64,000 nucleotides of DNA from Xanthomonas campestris pv. badrii (lineage in GTDB: Bacteria; Pseudomonadota; Gammaproteobacteria; Xanthomonadales; Xanthomonadaceae): NCBI RefSeq assembly GCF_012848175.1, contig NZ_CP051651.1, positions 3,844,001-3,908,000 of the forward strand. Direction: 5' to 3'. The position numbers and the translations under genes were made by a program. Shown in pieces: positions 28,072 through 36,491 of this stretch. The notes under the pieces were generated by a model that was given only the letters and a program-made list of their open reading frames with translations, was not told where the DNA came from and searched no databases. Positions within the stretch are counted from its first letter, which is position 1. Each line of letters starts with the position of its first letter.

Positions 28072-28830
28072 CTAGCTTAGCGCGTGCTGCCCGGCCAGTG
28101 CATCCAGCGCCTGCACGGCGGCCGGCCAGCTTGCGGCGTCAGGCACTTCGCGCATGCGCGGCTCGTCGGCGGCCACGCCGTGTTCCTGCTCATGCGCCCA
28201 GGTCACCGCGTAGGGCGTGTAGATGCCCCAGCCACCGATCGCCAGCACCGGCTCCACGTCCGAGCGCAGCGAGTTGCCGATCATGACGAAGCGCTGCGCC
28301 GGCAGGTCGAATTCAGCGAGCACGCGCGCATAGGTCTTGGGATCCTTCTCGGACACCACTTCGACGCGCGCAAACAGGTCCGACAGGCCGGACTGTTCGA
28401 TCTTCTGCTCCTGGTGGAACAGGTCGCCCTTGGTGATCAGCACCACCTCGTAGTCGGCAGCGATGGCGCTGACCGCCTCACGCACGCCTGCAATCACCTC
28501 GACCGGGTGCTGCAAGGTGGCGCGGCCGATCTCGACGATGCGCTGGATATCGCGCGCGCCGATGCGCGTGTCGGTCAGTTCGATCGCCGTCTCGATCATC
28601 GACAGCGTCATGCCCTTGGCGCCATAGCCGAACACCTTGAGATTGCGCCGCTCCACCGCCAGCAGGTGCTGCTGCATGCGGCTATCGCCCAGGTCGAGAT
28701 AGCGTGCCAGGATCGCTTCGAAATCCGCTTCGGCCTGGCGGTAGTAGTCCTCGCTTTTCCAGAGGGTGTCGTCGCCGTCGAAGCCGACCAGTTGGATCGC
28801 CTGGCCGTCGCGCTGTGCAAGAGAGGTCAT
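28072..28830 (-). CDS. HAD-superfamily hydrolase (phosphatase-like)
   Basis: 252 residues. Motif I is FDGDDTLW, with nucleophile Asp18 and Asp20. Motif II is VLITKGD, the motif III lysine lies in SEKDPKTYARV, and motif IV is MIGNSLRSDVEPVLAIGG. An alpha-helical cap lies between motifs I and II. Proteins of this group dephosphorylate small metabolites; the substrate is not predictable. The Asp20-Asp21 pair gives DGDDT instead of the usual DxDGT, a recognised variant in this subgroup. It overlaps nothing and is probably expressed alone. Confidence 0.9.
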   Translation of the reverse strand: MTSLAQRDGQAIQLVGFDGDDTLWKSEDYYRQAEADFEAILARYLDLGDSRMQQHLLAVERRNLKVFGYGAKGMTLSMIETAIELTDTRIGARDIQRIVEIGRATLQHPVEVIAGVREAVSAIAADYEVVLITKGDLFHQEQKIEQSGLSDLFARVEVVSEKDPKTYARVLAEFDLPAQRFVMIGNSLRSDVEPVLAIGGWGIYTPYAVTWAHEQEHGVAADEPRMREVPDAASWPAAVQALDALAGQHALS

Positions 28831-28856
28831 CGCACAAGTCTAGCAGCGCACCACAC

Positions 28857-29294
28857 TCAGTCGCCTGCCGCGTCGCCTGGCCCGGGCTGATAGCTGGCGA
28901 ACTCGTCGCGCGACAGCCGTCCATCGCCGTTGGCATCGAAACTGGCGAAGTTCTCGCGCAGGATCGGGTCCGCATTGGCCTCGGCCGGGGTCAGCGAGCT
29001 GTCGGCGTCGGTGTCCAGCGTGCGAAAGCTGCGCGGTGCCAGGGTGCCCGCCGTCGGCGCCACCGCAGCCTCGGCGCCGCCCTTGGCACGCGAGGGGCCA
29101 GCCGGTTCGACGGGCAACAGCGGCGTGGTCGCCGGAGGCGGTGGCTCCACCGGCAAGGGCGACATCGCCGGGTTGACGGCGCCGGGCGGCGCCGCTGGTG
29201 CGGACGGCTGCGTGGCCGGCGGCAACTCCGGCGGCGCAGCGCAGGCGATCGACGCAATCCACAGAGCGGCGAACACGGGAATGCATAGCGACAT
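28857..29294 (-). CDS. Exported EF-hand protein
   Basis: 145 residues. A signal sequence at the N-terminus (MSLCIPVFAALWIASIACA) may end in a lipobox-like SIAC. A long Pro/Ala-rich linker (20-85) follows, then two EF-hand loops: DTDADSSLTPAEA and DANGDGRLSRDEF. It should bind calcium in the periplasm or outside. The ATG at 29294 is chosen because it starts the signal peptide. A similar EF-hand gene lies just upstream in the same direction, separated by a strong terminator. Confidence 0.8.
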   Translation of the reverse strand: MSLCIPVFAALWIASIACAAPPELPPATQPSAPAAPPGAVNPAMSPLPVEPPPPATTPLLPVEPAGPSRAKGGAEAAVAPTAGTLAPRSFRTLDTDADSSLTPAEANADPILRENFASFDANGDGRLSRDEFASYQPGPGDAAGD

Positions 29295-29340
29295 GGACAC
29301 AGGCCGGAGGTGGAGTGCCCCACCGTAGCGCGGCAGGCGT

Positions 29341-29377
29341 AAAGAAAACGGGAGCGGCCCTGGCAGGCCGCTCCCGT
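29341..29377 (-). terminator. Rho-independent terminator after the second EF-hand gene
   Basis: A perfect 12-bp stem (ACGGGAGCGGCC / GGCCGCTCCCGT, 29348-29377) is followed on the minus strand by TTTTCTTT. It lies downstream of the EF-hand gene at 29489-29857 and upstream of the one at 28857-29294, so the two are separate transcription units. Confidence 0.85.
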
Positions 29378-29488
29378 GCATCCATCCTGAGCTACGCGAT
29401 GTATCGCGCTGTCGTGCCACCGATGGCATCCAAGTCGCGTGCAGCACTGTCGTCGTGCTGACGATGCGACTACCGATCGACGCTGGGC

Positions 29489-29857
29489 TCAGTTGCCCTG
29501 CGAACCCGTTGCGCTGCCGCCACCCTGCTGCTTGGCCACGAAGGCCTTGTATTCGTCGGGGGTCAGCTTGCCGTCGGTGTCGCCGTCGGCCTGGTCGAAG
29601 ATCTGCGCCAATCCGGCATTGACCTGCGCTTCCTGCTTGCTGATCGCGCCGTCGCTGTCGGTGTCCACGCTGGCCCAGGTCTGGCCGCCGCCGGAACTGG
29701 GTCCGCTGGCCTGCGCGCTATTGGCCGAACTGCCGGTCTGCGCTGCAGACTGCGCCGCGGCATCCTGGGAGGTACTCTGCGCCATGGCCGGCAGCGCCAG
29801 GGCGGCAGCCAGAGCGGCGGTGGCGGCGATCAGCGAAGTGCGGTTGCGATTGTTCAT
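29489..29857 (-). CDS. Exported EF-hand protein
   Basis: 122 residues. A clean signal peptide (MNNRNRTSLIAATAALAAAL through AMA) is followed by a Ser/Ala/Gln-rich linker. Two EF-hand loops come next, DTDSDGAISKQEA and DGDTDGKLTPDEY. The C-terminal tail is Gln/Gly/Ser-rich. It should be a small calcium-binding periplasmic or secreted protein. It shares architecture but little linker sequence with its neighbour at 28857, which suggests an old tandem duplication. Confidence 0.85.
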   Translation of the reverse strand: MNNRNRTSLIAATAALAAALALPAMAQSTSQDAAAQSAAQTGSSANSAQASGPSSGGGQTWASVDTDSDGAISKQEAQVNAGLAQIFDQADGDTDGKLTPDEYKAFVAKQQGGGSATGSQGN

Positions 29858-30081
29858 TGGGTGGTCTCCGTGTGCTTGGGAATGCGCGGTGTCGCCGCAC
29901 ATGGCACCACCCTACCCACTGCAAATGAATGCCCAACCCGCCGCAATTTCCCGCAAAACATCGTTTTAACCACGGCGCATCGGGATGCGTCTAGCCAGGT
30001 GTTAGGCCCTGGTGAGCCAAACCGAAGCAGAGCATTCAACGGGCAAATTTATGCGAACCGTGCCGCTCTTTCGGCGATTTT

Positions 30082-30459
30082 TCAGGCAGCGGGTGCGTCG
30101 TCGTCCCAGCTTCCGGAACTGAACAGTTTCCAACCCAGCACCACCCCCGCCAGCGCTCCGGCCACTTCCAGGACCACGCGCGATCCCAATTCGTTCGGAT
30201 CGTGGATCCTGGACAGCGCCAGACGGGCGTACAGCGGCGACTCCAGCCGGACGATGCTGGTGTAGACGAGATGCCAGATGTCGTACCCGGCACCCAGCGC
30301 CACTGCCAGCAGGCAGGCGATGCCCAGGGTGTGCCCATGGGTGAACTGCAGGCGCCGTCCGAGATGTTCGACCCCGGCGAAGATCGCGATGCCGAGCACC
30401 AGTGCGATCAAGCCGGCCTCCAGCGAACCGAGCAGGCCGAAGTGCAGGGGCAGATTCAT
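30082..30459 (-). CDS. Small inner-membrane protein of unknown function
   Basis: 125 residues with three hydrophobic segments: about 8-30 (LGSLEAGLIALVLGIAIFAG), 46-66 (GIACLLAVALGAGYDIWHLV) and 96-112 (LEVAGALAGVVLGWKLF). The C-terminus is short and acidic. No family was recognised. The start is the first ATG of the frame; only a weak ribosome-binding site is visible. Confidence 0.65.
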   Translation of the reverse strand: MNLPLHFGLLGSLEAGLIALVLGIAIFAGVEHLGRRLQFTHGHTLGIACLLAVALGAGYDIWHLVYTSIVRLESPLYARLALSRIHDPNELGSRVVLEVAGALAGVVLGWKLFSSGSWDDDAPAA

Positions 30460-30617
30460 CGTGACATTCCAGGCAGCAGGCGTGCCAGTCTAGCGGCTCA
30501 GGGCGGCCAGGCCCGGGCCAAGCCGCATCGCTGACCGAGTGCGCGAATGGGCTGCTCCCCACCGCGCCGCGGTCTCGGCATGCAGGATGCTGCAGCTGCG
30601 CATGCAGGTGAACAACC

Positions 30618-30812
30618 TCAGTCGTCCTGCCCGCGTGCCGTCACCTGCGCATCGCCGTCTTCATCCCACTGCACGGTGACCGAGATCGGCTTGCAGCAGA
30701 CCTGGCAGTCTTCGATGTATTGCTGGTCGCCGCCGCTCAGGTCCAGCGTCAGCGTGATCCACTCCCCGCAGTACGGGCAGGCGACATCCATAAAGCGTTC
30801 CGGGTCGGACAT
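30618..30812 (-). CDS. CPXCG-motif cysteine-rich protein
   Basis: 64 residues. The CPYCG motif near the N-terminus and the DCQVCC knuckle in the middle define the family of small zinc-ribbon-like proteins of unknown function (CPXCG). The C-terminus is acidic (WDEDGDAQVTARGQDD). It is probably cytoplasmic and zinc-binding. Confidence 0.88.
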   Translation of the reverse strand: MSDPERFMDVACPYCGEWITLTLDLSGGDQQYIEDCQVCCKPISVTVQWDEDGDAQVTARGQDD

Positions 30813-30926
30813 GACACTTCCTCAGGCAGCGGGCGAAAGGGGCGGGCAGCCGGCGGCTGGACATCACGCGCGTGCACCGACGCAGTGTACGGACGATCTG
30901 ACCGATGCGAGCCCTGCCCGTCGCGC

Positions 30927-31673
30927 TCAATCAACCGGTACATCGTAGGCAGTGTCCGGCGTCGGCTCGGGGCGATAGGTGAAATGCCACCACTCCATCG
31001 GATAGTTGGCAAACCCCTCCGCCGCCATGGCGCGCACCAGGCGTTGGCGATGCAGGCGCTGGGTGTCGGTGATATCGGGCGCGTCGGTATGCGCACGCGG
31101 ATCGAAGTAATCGAAATCGGTCCCCATCTCCACCGGCTGGCATGCGCCACTGCGGCAATCGAGCAAGCCCAGGTCGAGCGTCGCCCCGCGGCTATGCCCG
31201 GAGGTTTCGGCGATGTAGTCGCCCAGCAGCGCGCGCTTGTCCACGCGCGGGTAGTACTGCGCCTTGGTCGATTGATCCTGCAGGTCTGCCGCCCAGGTCA
31301 CGAATGCCCGCACTGCCCGCACCGGCCGGTAGCAGTCGAACACCTGCAAGCGATAGCCATCGGCCTCGAGTGCGCGCGCCACCCGCGCCAGGGCCTGCGC
31401 GGCAGGACGCAGCAGGTAACAGGTTGGCGCCAGATACCCCGGCACCACCCGCCCGGTGAAGTTGTGGGTCCCGGCGTAGCGCATGTCCACAGCAATGTTC
31501 GGCGCGAGCTGCCGCACATCGACCAGGCCAGCCTGTGCCGCGGTCCTGGCCGGGGACTGTTGCAGATGTCCCGCCAGCACGCCACCGGCCAGCACGGCGG
31601 TCAGAGCTCCCGCGCACCAGGCGAAACCTCGCTTGCGGTCGTGCGCGCTCGTCGTTTGCATGGGTGCATGCAT
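30927..31673 (-). CDS. D-alanyl-D-alanine dipeptidase, M15 family (VanX/DdpX-like), exported or membrane-anchored
   Basis: 248 residues from the ATG with AAGGACAGG upstream. An N-terminal hydrophobic segment (about 16-36) is a signal anchor or signal peptide. The M15D motifs are complete: R116 (DCYRPVRA), the zinc ligands H160 and D167 in SGHSRGATLDL, and catalytic E227 with zinc ligand H230 in EWWHF. The reaction is cleavage of D-Ala-D-Ala; in this class it recycles wall-derived dipeptide and does not by itself imply vancomycin resistance. It lies downstream of the amidase gene in the same direction and belongs to the cell-wall cluster. Confidence 0.88.
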   Translation of the reverse strand: MHAPMQTTSAHDRKRGFAWCAGALTAVLAGGVLAGHLQQSPARTAAQAGLVDVRQLAPNIAVDMRYAGTHNFTGRVVPGYLAPTCYLLRPAAQALARVARALEADGYRLQVFDCYRPVRAVRAFVTWAADLQDQSTKAQYYPRVDKRALLGDYIAETSGHSRGATLDLGLLDCRSGACQPVEMGTDFDYFDPRAHTDAPDITDTQRLHRQRLVRAMAAEGFANYPMEWWHFTYRPEPTPDTAYDVPVD

Positions 31674-31766
31674 TGCCTGTCCTTCGTCTGAGCCCAGCTT
31701 GTCCACGTTGCACATCAGAGCCCCCCTTCGCTCAGGCCAGGCCACACGCTGCCTGGCCATTGCTGA

Positions 31767-32585
31767 CTACAAACCGGCCGCATCGGTCCAATCCACGGCA
31801 GCATCTGCGGCCGGCGACGGACGCAGCGATGCGGGTGGCCTGGTCAACGCGTAAAGGATGCGCAGATCTTCTGCGTCCACGCTGGTGGCGCCGGTGCCGC
31901 GATAGTGATGATGAAAGGCCTGCAGCGTGGCCGCAGGATCGTCGACGCTGTAGCCCAGCAGCGCCAGTGCCTGCCAGGGGTCGAAGCCTGGCGGCGCGGG
32001 CGGGGCATCTGCGGCGGGCCAGCGGCCGAAGCCGGCATCGGCCAGCCGTTTCCATGGAAACAGCGGGCCGGGGTCGTTCTTGCGCGTCGGGGCGACATCT
32101 TCGTGACCGACGATCTGGGTGCGCGGGATGCGCAGGCGCGTGCATAGGTCCTCCAGAAGGACCAGCAGGCTGTCGATCTGCGCGGGCGCGAACGGCTCGC
32201 TGCCGTCGTTGTCCAGTTCGATGCCGATCGAGGCCGAATTGATGTCGGTGATGGTGCCCCAGCGGCCGGCGCCACCGTGCCAGGCGCGCTGCTCGTCGGC
32301 AACCAGCTGATAGCGCCGCCCGTCCTCGCCGATCAGGTAGTGCGCACTGACCCGCCCGCCGGCGTTGCGCCCGCGCAGTGTGCTCAGGCTCTGCTGCACC
32401 GAGTGCTGGTCGGTGAAGTGCAGCACGATCAGGATCGGCCGCCGCGTGTCGTAGTTGGGCGAGGGCACCCATTGCGCCAACGGATTGCGCTGCGGCGCGT
32501 GCGCGCAGGCACCCAGCGACAACGCGAGCACACACACCGCCGCACGCAACCAGGCGGATGACGACGGATGGAAGCTTGGCGACAC
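31767..32585 (-). CDS. N-acetylmuramoyl-L-alanine amidase, AmpD/AmiD-like lipoprotein
   Basis: 272 residues from a GTG start with GAAGGAGAG 4 nt upstream, an excellent site. The signal peptide ends in lipobox LGAC with Cys27, as in E. coli AmiD. The amidase_2 domain has zinc ligands H56 (IVLHFTD) and the His and Asp of GHEDVAPTRKNDPG, ten residues apart as in AmpD. A putative peptidoglycan-binding C-terminal region follows (FDPWQALALLGYSVDDP). It should cut the MurNAc-L-Ala bond in the periplasm, releasing stem peptides. It is divergent from the NlpC/P60 operon. Confidence 0.9.
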   Translation of the reverse strand: MSPSFHPSSSAWLRAAVCVLALSLGACAHAPQRNPLAQWVPSPNYDTRRPILIVLHFTDQHSVQQSLSTLRGRNAGGRVSAHYLIGEDGRRYQLVADEQRAWHGGAGRWGTITDINSASIGIELDNDGSEPFAPAQIDSLLVLLEDLCTRLRIPRTQIVGHEDVAPTRKNDPGPLFPWKRLADAGFGRWPAADAPPAPPGFDPWQALALLGYSVDDPAATLQAFHHHYRGTGATSVDAEDLRILYALTRPPASLRPSPAADAAVDWTDAAGL

Positions 32586-32966
32586 GGATCTCTCCTTCAG
32601 TGGGTACCCAGGCCTGCGCTGCCTCTGTTTCAGCGGCACTGCCATGGCCGGGCCATTATCCGCCGAGTTGTCGCCGGCGCGGTGGGCCCGGCGACGCGCG
32701 GCATTGGCATAGCGAGGCGTGCGCACACCTCCAGCGACGCATCGATGGCTCGCTCCACATCGATGTACAAGACGCAGCGGCTTGGCCAACGACCCACTGC
32801 TGCCTGCATGCGGCCGCTGGCGCCCTGCGCACGCGCTGCGCCCCGCGTACACTGCCGGTCGTGGTCGAAACGACGGCGGTGCTGGTCGGTGCTGCATCGC
32901 ACAGGCATCTGCCATGTGTTTCGGTCGCAGCTGCCCGCAGCTGTCATTCCTTCTCCAGAGCTCTCG
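32586..32966. promoter_or_regulatory. Divergent promoter region of the cell-wall peptide cluster
   Basis: 381 bp separate the amidase start (minus strand) from the NlpC/P60 start (plus strand) and hold no gene. A hairpin with arms GTCGCCGG/CCGGCGAC lies at about 32671-32696, and a TACACT -10-like box near 32847 faces the plus-strand operon. Both directions may share control. No operator could be assigned. Confidence 0.4.
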
Positions 32967-34379
32967 ATGCCATCGCCGCGCCGCCTGCTGACATTGCTGT
33001 GGATCGCACTCGCCCTGCCTTGCGGCACGGCGCCTTCGGCTGCCAGCGAGCCAGCCACCCAGGGCGCACCCTTCGCCGTTGACGCGGCGCAGCTGACCCC
33101 GGAGTACTGGATACAGCGCAGTGGGCAGGCGCAGCGGCCGCTGCTGGACGCGGCGCAGATCGCAGCCTTCAATGCGCAGCTGCTGCGTGAGGATGCCTCG
33201 ATGCAGGATCTGGCGCAGCTGCCCGCAGCCATGTCGGGCGATAGGGTGCGCGCACGGATCCAGGCGTTGTCTGCGACGCCCACGCGTGTGCTGTACGACG
33301 CGCAGGGGCGCCCCATTGCGGCCAGCCGCCTGGCCGAGCTGCAGCAGGCATTGGCGCTGGATGCACTTCCTCGGCAGGTCGCCCCGCGCTTTGCGCTGGT
33401 GGTCCGGCGCGCGGCATTACGCACCTTTCCCACCACGCAACGCGTGTTCACCGATCCGGACGATCACGATATCGACCGCTTCCAGGAATCGGCGCTCTAC
33501 CCCGGCACGCCGGTGGCCGTGCTGCACACCAGCGCCGATGGCGCATGGCGGTTCGTGCTCGCGTCCAACTACGCCGCCTGGATTGCGGCCGACCGCATTG
33601 CCGAGGGCAGCCGCAGCCAGGTGCTGGACTACGCACAGGCAGGCGCGCGACTGGTGGTCACCGGCGCCCGCGCGCAGACTGCGTACACGCCGCAGCTCCC
33701 CGCCGTTTCGGCGTTGCCGCTGGACATGGGCAGCAGCCTGCCGTTGCGCAGCGACTGGGCACCGCAGCAGCCGGTCAACGGGCAGTTGCCGATCGCGGCG
33801 CATGTGGTGCAGCTTCCGATACGCGGCGACGATGGCCGCCTGCAACTGGTACCGGCGCTGGTGCCGCGTGGCGCCGATGTCCGCCTTGGTGCGTTGCCGG
33901 CCACCCCTGCGGCACTGCTCCGGCAGGCCTTCAAGTTCCTGGGCGAACGCTATGGCTGGGGCAACGATTACGATGCGCGCGATTGCAGCGGCTTCGTGCT
34001 GGATGTCTACCGCAGCCTCGGCATTGCGCTGCCGCGCAATACCGGCGATCAGGCGCGCAGCCCGGCGCTGCACGCCGTGGCGTTCGACGCGCGCGCACCG
34101 CAGGCGCAGCGTCTGCAGCAGCTGGCACGGCTGCGCATTGGCGACCTGATCTATATCCCCGGTCACGTGATGCTGGTGATCGGGCATGCGCACGGCAGCC
34201 CGTGGGTGATCCACGATGTGGCCGGTGCCAGCTACCGCGGCAGCGATGGCCGCGTGCAGCGCGCAGCGCTGAACGGTGTCTCGGCCACACCCTTGCTGCC
34301 CTTGCTGGCCACCGATGGCAGCCCCTTCATCGACCACATCACGCGCATCCAGCGCATCGCACCGATCGGTTCCCCATGA
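32967..34379 (+). CDS. Exported NlpC/P60 peptidase with SH3-like region (YkfC-type)
   Basis: 470 residues. A signal peptide (RRLLTLLWIALALPCGTAPS) is followed by SH3b-like segments around 150-260 (ALYPGTPVAVLHTSADGAWR, YAAWIAADRIAEG). The NlpC/P60 domain runs from about 320 (KFLGERYGWGNDYDARDCSG) with Cys340 and His400 (IPGHVMLVIGH). The same architecture occurs in gamma-D-glutamyl-L-diamino acid endopeptidases such as Bacillus YkfC, which release L-Ala-D-Glu from stem peptides. The stop overlaps the epimerase start as ATGA. The dipeptide product would be the substrate of the next enzyme. Confidence 0.88.
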   Translation: MPSPRRLLTLLWIALALPCGTAPSAASEPATQGAPFAVDAAQLTPEYWIQRSGQAQRPLLDAAQIAAFNAQLLREDASMQDLAQLPAAMSGDRVRARIQALSATPTRVLYDAQGRPIAASRLAELQQALALDALPRQVAPRFALVVRRAALRTFPTTQRVFTDPDDHDIDRFQESALYPGTPVAVLHTSADGAWRFVLASNYAAWIAADRIAEGSRSQVLDYAQAGARLVVTGARAQTAYTPQLPAVSALPLDMGSSLPLRSDWAPQQPVNGQLPIAAHVVQLPIRGDDGRLQLVPALVPRGADVRLGALPATPAALLRQAFKFLGERYGWGNDYDARDCSGFVLDVYRSLGIALPRNTGDQARSPALHAVAFDARAPQAQRLQQLARLRIGDLIYIPGHVMLVIGHAHGSPWVIHDVAGASYRGSDGRVQRAALNGVSATPLLPLLATDGSPFIDHITRIQRIAPIGSP

Positions 34380-35473
34380 AGATCACCGGCTTTCGTCTCG
34401 GCATGCTGCGCGTGCCACTGAACACCCCGTTCAAGACTGCGCTGCGCACCGTGCAGGCAATCGAGGATGTAGTGGTGGTACTGCAAACCGATACCGGACA
34501 TCTCGGTTATGGCGCGGCGCCGGCCACCGCACTGATCACCGGCGATACGCACGGCAGCATCATCGCCGCGATCACGCACTGCATCGGCCCACGCCTGATC
34601 GGCCAGGAGGTGGCCGACCTCAATCGCCTCTGCGGGCTGGTCCAGCATGCGCTGGAGCGCAACACCAACGCCAAGGCCGCCGTGGAGATTGCGCTGTACG
34701 ACCTGTGGGCCCAGTCCCTCGGCGCGCCGCTCTACCGGGCGCTCGGCGGCGGTACGCCGCGCATCAGCACCGACATCACCATCAGTGCCGACAGCATCGA
34801 GGTCATGGTGGCGCACGCACAGTCGGCACTGGCGCGCGGCTATGCCGCCTTGAAGATCAAGGTCGGCAAGGACAGCGCGTCGGATGTGGAACGCGTCATG
34901 GCCATCCATGCGGCAGTGGAAGGTCGCGCAACGCTGCGCCTTGACGCCAACCAGGGCTGGACACCGAAACAGGCGGTACGCAGCATGCGCCGGCTGGAAG
35001 ATGCCGGCCTGGTGCTGGAGTTGCTCGAACAGCCGGTCAAGGCCGCAGATATCGACGGTCTGGCGTTTGTCACCGCGCACATCGATACCCCGGTGATGGC
35101 CGATGAAAGCGTGTTCTCCCCGCCGCAGGTGATCGACCTGCTCCAGCGCCGCGCTGCCGACATCGTCAACATCAAACTGATGAAGACCGGCGGGCTGTCC
35201 AACGCGATCCGCATCGCCGATATCGCCGCGCTGTACGGCGTGCCCTGCATGATCGGCTGCATGATCGAATCCAGCGTCAGCGTGGCCGCTGCCGTGCATC
35301 TGGCGGTGGCCAAGGCCGACAGCATCACCCTGGCCGATCTGGATGCGCCGGCACTGGGGCAGTTCGATCCCACCGAAGGCGGCGTGCAGTTCGACCAGGC
35401 GCAGATCCATATCGACGATGCGCCCGGCCTGGGCATCGGCCGCATCCACGGGTTGGAGCTGTTGCCGCAGTAG
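34376..35473 (+). CDS. Dipeptide epimerase (L-Ala-D/L-Glu epimerase type)
   Basis: 365 residues, enolase superfamily, muconate-lactonizing subgroup. The catalytic set is complete: K160-x-K162, metal ligands D190, E218 and D243, and K267 opposite. The lid segment and the DLDAPAL motif near the C-terminus fit L-Ala-D/L-Glu epimerases, which turn the murein dipeptide L-Ala-D-Glu into L-Ala-L-Glu in the cytoplasm. Coupling to the NlpC/P60 gene (ATGA) supports that substrate. Other dipeptide specificities exist in the family and cannot be excluded. Confidence 0.88.
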   Translation: MKITGFRLGMLRVPLNTPFKTALRTVQAIEDVVVVLQTDTGHLGYGAAPATALITGDTHGSIIAAITHCIGPRLIGQEVADLNRLCGLVQHALERNTNAKAAVEIALYDLWAQSLGAPLYRALGGGTPRISTDITISADSIEVMVAHAQSALARGYAALKIKVGKDSASDVERVMAIHAAVEGRATLRLDANQGWTPKQAVRSMRRLEDAGLVLELLEQPVKAADIDGLAFVTAHIDTPVMADESVFSPPQVIDLLQRRAADIVNIKLMKTGGLSNAIRIADIAALYGVPCMIGCMIESSVSVAAAVHLAVAKADSITLADLDAPALGQFDPTEGGVQFDQAQIHIDDAPGLGIGRIHGLELLPQ

Positions 35474-35714
35474 CGGCGGCGATCGGCTTGTTGCGCAGCG
35501 AACGGGGCACGCGCCACTGGAACCTTGCGCAGGCAGAACTCCCGCAACACCGCACGCACCGGCGCAGCAGACATGCGCCACAGGCGCGCATTGCTGGGTA
35601 CAGTAGCCATCGGCGAGCGATCCATGGCGCCACCGATGGCGTCGGGGCCTTGCTACGAATCACAGCAAGGTGCCAGGCGTCCTCTCAGCTCACCCACCGT
35701 CTTGCGGAGACTGC

Positions 35715-36491
35715 ATGCGCCTGCCCCCCCTGTTGCGATCCACCCTGCTGATGACGCTGGCCCTGTGCAGCGGCGCCGTCGTCGCAGGCGTGCCGATTCA
35801 GGCGCTGCAGCAGGCGCGCGCGCTCATCGTGGTGACCACCCCGGACTGGAACAGCACGCAGGCCCGGCTGCAGACCTTCACCCGGGTGGATGGCCGGTGG
35901 CAGCCGGCCGCAGCGGGATTTGCGGTCGCACTCGGCCGCCATGGCAGTGCCTGGGGCGACGGCCTGCACCCGGCGCAGCCGCAAGGCCCGCAGAAGCGCG
36001 AAGGCGACGGTCGTAGCCCGGCCGGGGTGTTCGCCATCGGCCCGGCGTTCGGCTACGCCACGCGCATCGACAGTGCCATGCCGTACCAGGCGATGACCGC
36101 CACCCATTACTGCATGGATGTGCCCGCCTCGCCGCTGTACAACCGCATCGTCGATGCGGCGCAGGTTGGCCAGGCGGCAGTGGCCGGCTCCACCGAGCCG
36201 ATGCGGCTGGACCTGCGTACCCAGGGCGATGGGCGTTACCGCGAAGGCTTTGTCATCGCACACAACCCCGATGGCGTCGCCGGGCGCGGCAGCTGCATCT
36301 TCGCGCATCTGTGGCGCAGCCCGGGCCAGGTCACGGCCGGCTGCACGGCGATGGATCCTGCAGACATGCAACGCCTGCTCGCGTGGTTGAAACCGGCCGA
36401 CCATCCGTTGTTCGTGCTGTTGCCGCGCGCCGAATACGCGCGCCTGCAATCGCAATGGCAGCTGCCGGCCCTGGACGAGGCCGCGCCATGA
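35715..36491 (+). CDS. Exported L,D-transpeptidase-fold (YkuD-like) protein
   Basis: 258 residues with a signal peptide (LLRSTLLMTLALCSGAVVAG). The C-terminal half has the YkuD-like active-site block: H198 (FAHLWRSPG) and C210 in TAGCTAM. The preceding GDGRSPAGVFAIGPAFGY is the usual conserved strand. Relatives include L,D-transpeptidases and uncharacterised proteins with the same fold, so cross-linking, carboxypeptidase or another acyl-transfer role are all possible. A 241-bp gap precedes it, containing a hairpin CCTTGCT/AGCAAGG without a U-tract. It is coupled to the permease gene by ATGA. Confidence 0.82.
   Translation: MRLPPLLRSTLLMTLALCSGAVVAGVPIQALQQARALIVVTTPDWNSTQARLQTFTRVDGRWQPAAAGFAVALGRHGSAWGDGLHPAQPQGPQKREGDGRSPAGVFAIGPAFGYATRIDSAMPYQAMTATHYCMDVPASPLYNRIVDAAQVGQAAVAGSTEPMRLDLRTQGDGRYREGFVIAHNPDGVAGRGSCIFAHLWRSPGQVTAGCTAMDPADMQRLLAWLKPADHPLFVLLPRAEYARLQSQWQLPALDEAAP

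Noticed and set aside
30927..31673. VanX-like dipeptidase as a vancomycin-resistance gene
   Set aside because: The host is Gram-negative and no VanH/VanA ligase genes are present. Context and an export signal favour cell-wall recycling.
33545..34375. Long upstream in-frame extension of the dipeptide epimerase
   Set aside because: It lies out of frame inside the NlpC/P60 gene. The ATGA junction at 34376 gives the correct enolase-superfamily N-terminus.
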